Source: Brachycybe producta (Eukaryota; Arthropoda; Diplopoda; Playtdesmida; Andrognathidae). From it: 64,000 nt of DNA. Of this stretch, positions 54,977 through 64,000 are shown one piece after another (within the stretch, counting starts at the first letter, position 1; each line of letters begins with the position of its first letter). Location of the stretch: positions 124,001 to 188,000 of the forward strand of contig JAUPFP010000071.1 in assembly GCA_036925085.1 (NCBI GenBank), given 5' to 3'. A program made the position numbers and the translations under genes. The notes below the pieces were generated by a model. That model was not told the origin of the DNA, ran no database searches, and saw nothing but the letters and a program-made list of their open reading frames with translations.

Positions 54977-55195
54977 AAATTAAACAAAAAACGTGTTTTT
55001 TGTGATACTCGCTTTTATAAAAACAGTCTAAAAAGTAAACAAAAACAAAACAAGATTTAAGTCCCCTCTTGTCTTGTTGGTGTAGTGGTTAATGTCTCAG
55101 CCTGTAATAATGTTGGTCATTGGTTCAATACCTTGCAGTGTGGATTATTTGATAATATTTCAGAAGGTGGTGGACAAACAAACAAAAAAATTATG
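54977..55195 (+). repeat. tRNA-derived SINE, copy 2
   Basis: Box A TGGTGTAGTGG at 55078-55088 and box B GGTTCAATACC at 55122-55132, 44 bases apart, as in tRNA genes. About 90 bases before box A are shared with copy 1 (TTAAACAAAAAAC...), and the tail GAAGGTGG...GGACAAACAAACAAA too. Confidence 0.78.
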
Positions 55196-57449
55196 AAAAA
55201 GGTGGACACATTTCAGGTATTCAGAGATAATAAAAAATCAGCTTGTCAAAAACAAGGGTCGTAACTATAGTGAGGTTTACTGTTCCTCCAGTCCAGGGAG
55301 TGCCTCAATGCGGCCTAAATAACAATATAAAATACTAATGCATAAAAATTTTCAACAAAATTTTTTAAAGGTTTTTAAACATTTTATTAATTACAAATTA
55401 TTGTAAACTTTTTGCAATATATATTTTAACATTTAAAATAAATTTTTCGAAAACATTTTTCTAGCAACTAACTTTTATTTTATGTTTAATTAAAGCATAA
55501 AGACAGTAAAAAAGCAGAATAGAAGGCACTGAAGGAGTCCAGCAAAATACGTTAAACTAGGACCTTGCGTACCTACTACCCTTGTTACGAACTTATGGCC
55601 CAGAACTTACATGGAAATTTGAAATTCTTAATTTTCGTTTTTATAATAGTTCAATTGGTAAAAAAAGTGTGCTCATACAATCCCTTTCAAACTTCAATAA
55701 CATGTTTAATTCAAAATATATCTTGAAAATATATTTATTACATTCAATTAATGTTCTAGCCTTTAATAAACTGGATATATTTTGAAGAACGCCTATAAAA
55801 GCCCTCTAAAAGGTTAAAAAGAAAACACGCCAAGATACATTGAATAATATTATAGAAGATTTTACATATGTACCTTGTCAAGGTGTATTAATTACACTGA
55901 TGTTTCCTATCTCCTAGCATTGATACCTTAAATCACCCTGACACTGTTTTATGCCCCTATATACCATTCTTTGTTTGAAAAATAACTCACCACCATCATC
56001 ATCATCATCATCAACATCATCCTAATATCACTTATTTACCTTACATCAAAATTTATATTCAAATCATTAATAAAAAAATTCTTAAGTAATTTCTCAAACA
56101 TAACAGTAGTCATAATATAATTAGCTCAAGATCATTTTAAATTTTTGTGTATACTTTCTATTGAAATCATAGATTTTAGAAAGTTAGAACCTAGTCACAT
56201 AATGTATATGGACGGTTCCAAGTTGATATTTCTGCAGTAACCATAGCAACTAACAGCTCTTGGGGAGACTCCCCAACACACAAACACATCATCATCATCA
56301 TCATCATTTTCTGTTGTTCCATGTTTCCTTTCTGGCATATTTCCAAGGTTTGTTGGGCGTGTGTGTATAAAAATTGGTAAGTATGGAGGAAAAAGACATA
56401 TAATGCTCAAGAAAACTGGTAAATGATAACCTCACCCACTGGGCCACTATAAATAGTGCTAAACGTGATTCTTAAATTGAACAATTTTGTGTGTTCTTTC
56501 ACAGAATCTGGTCTTCTTCGTTTTTCTCGCTTCACTCTTGAGATTTTCTCCTTATCAAGAGAAAAACAGGACAAAGATTTAATTCTAATTTTTGCATTCT
56601 TCTGTACCAGCGAAACATTTTTTTTACCAAAGTCATCAATCACTGTGTGCATATTTAAAAACAATACTTTATTAGTATTGTATGTATTTAAATAATAACA
56701 AACTGAGTAAATGATCAGTTAGATTATTATCAAGATTTCTGAAGCTAAAACAAATTTTTTTTCATCATATTAACTGTAAATATCTTCTCTACTGACGAGG
56801 ATTCAACACCACATCGAGCATCAACATCAAAATTAGCATCATAATTTACAGCAACTGTATATGTACATAGTAAACAAAAACAACAGATTCAAGGTGAATA
56901 TATTTTTTAATTATGCTCATTTTAACTAATATTTTTTTCTCATTAATCATTTACAAGAAAATAACAGAACATTTTAATTTAAAAATTAAGCCTGCAACAG
57001 TACAGTACACCTTTGTATAATTACAAAGATAGGAGGTTTAGATGTCACAACCAGGTTTTGTATGTAACACTGTGCATGTGTTTGTGTCAGATAACAAAAA
57101 AAATATTATTAAGGTTAAACAAAAAATATTAAAAAAATTGAAAGGAAAAGCCATTGGAAGAACAAAACCACATTTTTAAAGCACATTGATAATTGAATTA
57201 AGTGGCAAAGAAAAACTCAGCTGTATCTCTCCCTTTTTCTCTAGGAACTAATCCAGTCGTACCATAAAAAGAAACCATCTTGACTGATAAAAAGGGTGAA
57301 TGTTCGTCCAATTATAGAATGGAAATGAAGTTGGTGATGATATTTACAAGAGCAACACAAAAATGTGAGCTTTAATAGTTGACAGGCTGCTTTAGAAAAA
57401 TGAACCACTACAAACAAATTATATATTTAAGATGTTTTACAAACAATTT
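55196..57449. other. Intergenic
   Basis: AT-rich, with (ATC)n runs near 55989 and 56287. No protein-coding region supported. Confidence 0.45.
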
Positions 57450-57456
57450 TTGGAAC

Positions 57457-58480
57457 TCAGTTTATTCTTCCTTTAAAAAACAGAACAGTGGAACTTGTGC
57501 CTGCCACAAACAAACCTAGCTGCCTTACGCTGAACCATTTCAACTGAATGAGTGTGTGTGACAGAGTGAGGATTCCATACACAGCAGCAATACTCGAGAT
57601 GAGGCCGAACCAATGCTTGATAGGCAATAGTTTTAACTTGTGCTGGGCAGGTGCCCAATGTCTTTTGACTAAAACAAAGCATTTGTAGAGCTTTCCCAAT
57701 AACACCATCAATGTGTTTTTCCAAAAAAGGTCATCTGTCATTGTAACCCCCAAGTACTTATAACACTTGACACTCCGAAGAATAGTGTCATTCATACTAT
57801 AATTGAACACAATTGGATTTCTACCACGAGTTAGCCTCATAACACTACACTTCCCCTCATTCAACTGAAGTTGCCATGTATTACACCATCCCTCAATTGC
57901 CTTCAAGTCTAGAGCTAATGTTTCACAGTCTTGGATACCATCAACCTCTTTGTAAATTAGAGTATTATCAGCAAATAGTCTAAAGTTGCTACCAACTGTG
58001 CTGCTGAGGTCATTTATAAATATCAGGAACAAACGAGTACCCAGCACACTACCTTGGGGTACACCAGATTTAACAGCCAACCACTCTGAGTGTGACCCAT
58101 TTACAACTACACTTTGTTTCCTATCACTTAAAAAAGAAGTTACCCATTTGGTGACCTGCCCCCAACCCATATGCTGCAACTTTTGCCAGAAGTTTTGAAT
58201 ATGAAACAGTGCCAAATGCCTTACAAAAGTCAAGAAACACCATGTCAACCTGTTTACCATTGTCTAAACTCCTCTGGAGGTCATCCACTACCAGGATAAG
58301 TTGAGTCTCACAAGAGCACCCTCTCAGGAAACCATGTTGGTTGTCAGAAATGAGATTGTGAGATTTGAGAAACTTAATGCAGCTAGAGTACATGATATGC
58401 TCAAGAATTTTACAAACCACTGAAGTTATAGATACAAGCCTATACTTTGCAGCTATGGACTTATTACCTGACTTAAATAT
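57457..58480 (-). pseudogene. Non-LTR retrotransposon (CR1/Jockey-like) reverse transcriptase fragment
   Basis: Upstream, YRLVSITSVVCKILEHI (about 58480-58400) gives an early RT motif; then NQHGFLRGCSCETQL, FLDFCKAF, SGVPQGSVLG and the active-site box LFADNTLIY, where the family has FADD. The catalytic second Asp is therefore Asn. The C-terminal VRPHLEYCCCVWNPH is in another frame. At least two frameshifts separate the pieces (near 58150-58250 and 57650-57720). The 5' part (endonuclease) is absent. Dead copy. Confidence 0.85.
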
Positions 58481-59954
58481 TGGGATGTTTAAAAATCATG
58501 ACAACAAGAAATTACCCTTAAATGACTGAGTTATCTTTCTAGTATCTAAAACACTTTCAAGTTTCTCTTGATTTTTCTCCTGAAAGAAAGAATAACCAAA
58601 GTGCAAGGGGCGTTTACACTTTAAAATCACTTGAATAGTAAATAAACAAGAGTAGCAAATTAAAATGTTATTAAATAAGTATAATTATTAATTAATTATA
58701 CCATTTGTAAATAAATGAATTGTGACATTTTATGATCTTATTAATTTAGATAAAATATCTAAGTTGATTGAAATTTGAATTGCATAGGCCTTGTTGTAAA
58801 ACTCTGAAAGTATTTTTTTATTAACCATAATTAGTAATTACAAATAATCACACTATTATGTTTGAACAACAATTGGTGTGTATATAATTGGTCTCTGAAG
58901 AGGGCGTTTCAATGTAATAGAGCATCTATACTGTTATACAATTAAGTAAATTGCAATCAAAATTACTTCTGACAAAAAAATTCAAACTAAGCAAATTTTT
59001 TATTTGTTTGTCATCTTTTTAGAAGTCTTTTTATAATGCTGCACCAAAAATATCGAAGATATTTTAATATTATGCTATACAATAAATGTAGCTCGAGACA
59101 TAGTTTCCTTGTGATATTACAATTTACAGCCATTAGTCCTATTTTTAAGACTTTAACACACAAAACCTGACAAATATGTAGAGAAACAAGGACTTTAAGT
59201 CAATACAAAGCCATCAAATTAATGCAATTGTTGTTAATTTATCATAGAACATCATAGTAAATAGAATATAAAAGTTTCATATATACAACAGTTACTGTTT
59301 TTGTGAGTTCTTGACATTTGCATTGAATGTCAATTTTAAATTAAACATGAAGTAATTGATCCTTTCTCATAAGACTAAACTAATGGATTGGTCAACACAC
59401 AAGGAAATTAATGAAAACCCCATAAATAATCCCAAAGATCTGTCTAACATTCTTCAATTGTTATTTAATCCTATATAATACACAATCTTTAACTGTTAGT
59501 TTTCTTCATTAGAGTCTCAAACATGTAGGACTAAGTCTAGACTAAAAGTCAGAATTGCATGCAGTCAATTTTCAAACCAATAACGTCAGGTTTATATTTT
59601 TTTCCAACATTTTATAGATTTATACATTGGATAAGAAAAATCAATAACTGTCACCAACTTTCATTTCATAATGAAATTTACTATAGTATAGTGATATATT
59701 CAGTTGCTAGAAAACATAATGCACTATAAAACACAAACTATCGTTGACACAATTACAAGAAAAAAAAAGGCAAAACAGTCACGAAAGCAACAGGCAATAA
59801 ACTCTAGGTAAAATTTATTTTCGATTAACTAACTAATCAATTATTTAAATGCAAAATAAATATACATAAGCTGTACAATTGGATAACAATTACAGTGTGT
59901 ATTACATTACTATCAAATTGAAAATAAGTTGGTCTGTACTATTTTATATATATA
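58481..59954. other. Intergenic
   Basis: The first 120 bases may hold more LINE sequence on the minus strand. The rest is AT-rich with no supported gene. Confidence 0.4.
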
Positions 59955-60476
59955 ATATCCCAGGTCTGTGTGTGTAACATGGAATTTATATAAATTTGAA
60001 TAAATGAACTGCTTTTTTTTCTCAAGGTCAACTATATGTTGCACCCTTCCCATCCAAGAACCCCATAATATTAAATTGGAGAGGGGACAAGGTTGGAAAG
60101 TGTAGAAGGGGGGGAGAGAGAGAAACGTGGAGGGAGGAAAAGTGAGAGGTGGTGACTGAAATTGAAATGAAAGGAGTAAAAAAAGGAAAAAACGACGCGC
60201 ATGCGCACACCAGAGAAAATGAAAAACTCATTTTCTCTTTCAAATATAAAAAGAAGAGGGGATAATAGTAGCAAAATTAAACTAGAATTTATCACGGGCA
60301 ATTGTGCCCAGCATTAGAATTTCTTTTGCTCAGCCCTTTTATGAACGTCATCAATTTCTAATTCGTTTGTTACTTGGTCTGACGCCATTAAAGGGCGGAG
60401 GAAAAGAAATTCTAATGCTGGGCACAATTGCCTGTGAATTTTGCTCCCGTTATTTATGACGGATTACCCCACTAGT
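59955..60476 (-). repeat. Stem-loop interspersed repeat, copy 4
   Basis: The minus-strand copy: ends at 60476 with GTTACCCCACTAGT-like sequence (GATTACCCCACTAG), arms at about 60291-60350 and 60375-60440, GCGCATGCGC near 60198, and the A/G-rich complement of the pyrimidine tract. Confidence 0.82.
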
Positions 60477-60768
60477 TACTAGATAAAGTGCAAAAACACC
60501 AATTCCATAGTAACTCTGAAAAATTAATGGTGTTTAGATGATGTGCAAAATATCTAAAGCACCACCTCTACATAGATGGCATTACAATGTTTTGTATACA
60601 TTTTGCCTTGTGCAAATTCACTACCAAATTGATGGTTTTACAGTGTCTAATAATTGCACACATTTTTCACACACACACACACACACACATTGGTGGTAAC
60701 ATGATATTAATAAATATGCATTTTAATTGTATTTTCATCTATTTGTTTGTGTTTTTTGATTGTTCTAG
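60477..60768. other. Upstream intron or promoter side of BTB gene
   Basis: Contains a (CA)n run at about 60669-60690. A polypyrimidine tract and TTCTAG at 60763-60768 form a splice acceptor, so an upstream noncoding exon is likely. Confidence 0.5.
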
Positions 60769-60772
60769 GAAC

Positions 60773-63662
60773 ATGGGAATCAAGCATTCCAAGTGCTTGA
60801 AGAAAAAGCTTGGTCATGAGTTTGTCAGGACTACCACCAAGAGTACAAAATCAAAAAAGTCCCATCAGCCACCGCCGTCATCAGCAGTACACTCGAAGAA
60901 ACATAACATTACTACTGTAACATCAGATCCTTCCAATAAACAAGGAAATTTAAACACCAAGTGTCTCACAATTACATGCCAGAGGTGAGCAAACAATCAA
61001 AAAATATTGATTATAGTGGATTACCAATAATACAACTGATAATTAATTAGTGTAATTAGTACAATAATAAAAACTATTCAAGCTTTAGAACAACACCCAT
61101 ATGACCTATAAAGTGCACCTCAATGTTAAAACACTTTTACGCTTTATTGAAGATAAAAAAAAAGGGATTGATAGATAGATGAATGGATCATCGAATTTCC
61201 AAACACGTAATAAGTACTTGAATTAATAACTTAATTAAACCTGTTAACTCTTTAGTATTGTTGTACAGAGCATCACAGTAAACCAAAATACAGTTCAATG
61301 AATCAAGGCAAATTCATTTATCCATACTTGGTCACTTAACTTTTGATTTTGAAAATTGTTATTGTTAGGAACTTTACCTCTCAGTGAGAGTTGAAAACAA
61401 AACATCCTCTTGTCAGAAGGCAACAGCTTGAAGAAGAGGGGTAACTGTAAACTAAACGTACAGGAAGTTTTAACTTTTTTTTTCAGAAAAAAACCTTATT
61501 TAGTTTAGAGAATAGTAATGCTTTGTTACAACAACCTTTGTTTTTATATAGAATACATTCTGTATACTAAACAGAACCCATGTTATTCTTGTGACACCAC
61601 CTACACATGTGCCAGTTGCACATGTGTGAGCGAGGCCGCTCACTTCTGAAGCCCTTTCCCTGGATGGCACCCTGTGGTGTCCAAAACTGACCAGTCGGAA
61701 TTATCACGAATTTTGAAGGGTTCAAACGATGATAGAAAACATAGTTTCTAAAATTAGAAACTTTTAAGTAAAGTTTCTGAAGTTTCTCATGATCGAGAAT
61801 GGCCGTTAATTCCAGAATAGTTTCTCTAGAATTATGCAAATTCTTCTCGGAATTTGATGCCAAATAAAGAGATATTTGGGAATCAGGACTGACCATTGGT
61901 CAATCGGACCAATGGGTAAGCCCTAGAACAGATTGGCCCCTCCCAAGGGCCAAAGAAATAAAAGTATTTGCACAAGGCAAACTCGGGGCTGATTTTCGCT
62001 AATTTTGGAGAAATGCAGATTTTGTGAATTGTTCGAGAGTAGAATATTCTAAACCAAAAACGCTTTTTAGACTTAGAATTTTTTCTAAAAATCAGTCGCT
62101 TATGTATCATTTTATTTTATCATTTGCATTATGTATCGACTAACATAAAATAAAATCAGTTTGAATCGCAAAAAGAAGTCTTTTTCTTATTTGTGAAGTC
62201 ATCACTTTCTCTTTAAAACATGGGAACTTTGAGTCCCGTCTACATGGAACCCAAAACAGATCAACATGCCAGGGAGTCCTACTCCAACCTGAGGCCGAGG
62301 CGCGACCAAGGGCCACACATCCAGGTCTTCAAGTCGACCTGGATCACCCGGCAGGTCAAAGAGCTCGAGCTCGGAGAGTGTTGAGCATCACACAAGCCAG
62401 ACTCAACCGGCTGGTATAGGACCAGCCACCCAACAAAGAGACAGACAAAGTAATCAACAGGCTGGTCACGGGCCAGCCATGTTACATCCTAATTGTATTT
62501 TTTCATCAGTACAAAAACAATTGCAACTGTTTGTTTTAGAAAAGCATAGACATGTCTGTTTAATTTAGTTTCAGACAATTATAAACAATTTTATTTTCAT
62601 TTTTTAAGTGAAGGGGTTTTTTTCAAAAAAAATAGTTCAACACTGTTTAAAAAAAATTATTTGCTTGTTAAAAGTGATTTATAAGGATGCTTTTTACATT
62701 CTGTAAACATTCTTTTTTCATCCCAAAGCAAAATCAAACTTATACCACAGTATACAAATTTAGCCACTTTACAGCTTAAGTCACTTTACAACTAAGAATG
62801 GTATTCTTAATAGGTGCTTAGAGATGAGCACTGGCTTGGCTCAGCTAGGCAAGTGTTTAGCTTGGGCTCACATTTCATATGTTTTAAATAAAAACGAAGA
62901 AAATGTCTATCTTTGTAGCTAATTATGTTTAACATATGCTATTGCTTCATTTAGCATCTGCTTATCTTATTGAGAATATAGAAATTGATTAGTCTCACAA
63001 CATGAATCATAAATTAGCTTTTTTGGTACTATAGTAACAGGATGAATGATCTGTTTGGACTTGTATTAGATTAGTGTAATGGAACAACACTAGGTCTAAA
63101 ACCAAAGCAACAATGAAAACATCGTTAAATATATTTTTGTTTTTGTAAAAAAAAATGTAAATCTGACAAAAATGTTTACACCAATGAATTAATACAAGAA
63201 ACACTTTCTTAAAATATAGTGTTAAATGTTTAAAAAACTTTTTTTGTTAAGTTGCAGGCTCAGCTAGGCATATGCTATTGCAATGCCCATACATCTTTTG
63301 AATGTCTGCTAGTTGTCATAAGTAAAAAAAAGAAATCATGGCCCCCTAATGTCAAATAGAAACTAACATTTCCATTGTGAAGTGTTAAGCACAAATAATG
63401 TAACTGACAAACGGCCAGTTAAAAAAACTTTAATGATGTTTATCATTCCAAAAAGGTATCCGGAATTATTTGAAAATGAAGATCAAAGTGATGTAACATT
63501 CCTGGTGGGACTACACGGTTGGCGTTTCCCTGGTCACAAGCATGTTTTGGTTCCGGCAAGTCCAGTTTTTAAAGCAATGCTCAATGGGCCACTTTCATCC
63601 ACTTGTAAAGAAGAAATTCCAATTGTAGATGTGGAACCACAAGCATTTGAAAACATGTTGAG
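60773..63662 (+). CDS. BTB/POZ-domain protein, first two coding exons
   Basis: Exon 60769-60984 starts after TTCTAG with ATG at 60773: MGIKHSKCLKKK, which fits an N-myristoylation signal (Met-Gly-x3-Ser pattern, basic). A basic, Ser/Pro-rich linker follows. It ends AG|GTGAGC and joins in phase 2 to exon 63456-63662 (after TTCCAAAAAG), which encodes SDVTFLVG, HKHVLVPASPVFKAML and VDVEPQAFENML, the first half of a BTB domain. It ends AG|GTGAGT, again phase 2, and continues beyond the window. BTB proteins often link substrates to Cullin-3. The domain resembles BTBD1/2/3/6. That both exons belong together is supported by phase only. Confidence 0.72.
61590..62486 (+). mobile_element. Solo LTR (897 bp) in the BTB gene intron
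   Basis: Begins TGTGACACC and ends CCATGTTACA. Flanks TTCT and TCCT may be a 4-bp target duplication with one change. A diverged, truncated relative is at 35398-36271. AATAAA-type signals occur near 61863 and 61957. Confidence 0.75.
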
Positions 63663-64000
63663 GTGAGTAACTCATATGAATCAAATGTGTCACAAATGGT
63701 ACTTCATATAATTAGTCAAACCCATACATTTTACAAACACATAATTCTGTTACTAAATGTCCTCCTTTTTCCACCCCTCACAAATGTCATTCAACATCAC
63801 TATTACATAAACTAGGACCTATACCCGACATCTCTAACCTTGTCTCATATTTTTTTCCCAACACATACACAATTCTATAGACCAAACGAAACTATCAAAA
63901 TATTCGTACGTACAAAAGAATAAGTACTGACAAAGTTATTTGAAAAGTTCAGACAAACGAGAATGCCTTCCATCAAGAAACTAATGTCCTCGAATGAAGG
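63663..64000. other. Start of the next BTB gene intron
   Basis: AT-rich sequence after the GTGAGT donor. No exon is seen before the window ends. Confidence 0.6.

Noticed and set aside
1-64000. CRISPR arrays, rRNA or functional tRNA genes
   Set aside because: No regularly spaced identical repeats with unique spacers, no rRNA signature; the only tRNA-like sequences are SINE heads lacking a full cloverleaf.

Overview
This window is invertebrate nuclear DNA, most likely from an arthropod and probably not an insect. The clues are genes split by GT/AG introns, a tandem array of gustatory-receptor-like seven-TM genes ending in the TYhhhhhQF motif, an Olig-family bHLH gene whose promoter has a TATA box and a TCAGT initiator, and a very heavy, AT-rich transposon load. 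The species cannot be named from sequence alone.

Positions 1-14478 hold two related Ty3/gypsy-type LTR retroelements facing each other. The plus-strand one (1-5244) has lost its reverse transcriptase and integrase. The minus-strand one (14478 down to 5245) keeps a 5' LTR, a tRNA-Ala-type primer site, a leader with tandem repeats, a gag-position/protease ORF, RT, RNase H and integrase, and an extra ORF after the integrase. Both elements encode the same roughly 170-residue orphan domain in that extra ORF, and neither shows a recognisable zinc knuckle. This is the most unusual signal here. Positions 14479-20594 are a decayed, truncated Polinton/Maverick: a DNA-packaging ATPase, a chromodomain integrase, capsid-type proteins and small accessory ORFs. 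Several genes carry stops or frameshifts, and it is cut at both ends.

Positions 20595-44367 are a gustatory-receptor-like locus on the minus strand. There are two complete four-exon genes (27441-29376 and 29713-31404), one chimeric pseudogene (32690-34665), a detached first-exon fragment (20595-20868) and a more divergent gene (42531-44367) whose last exons were not found. Segmental duplications carry the first exon plus 3 kb of flank. Differences between the duplicates give empty sites that date and validate insertions: solo LTRs, hAT-type and pogo-type MITEs. A C(2)H-type DNA transposon (23976-26382) and a structurally complete Tc1-like element with IR/DR termini (40362-42091) also lie here.

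Positions 45236-45582 hold two exons of CTU1 (tRNA thiolation). The span 45.6-51 kb is gene-poor and repeat-rich. An Olig-family bHLH gene lies at 51159-53274, a dead LINE at 57457-58480 and the first two coding exons of a BTB/POZ protein at 60773-63662. A stem-loop repeat family occurs four times (39.5, 40.0, 51.4 and 60.0 kb) and a tRNA-derived SINE twice. Many open reading frames here begin at non-ATG codons; the starts given below are the ATGs I could locate.
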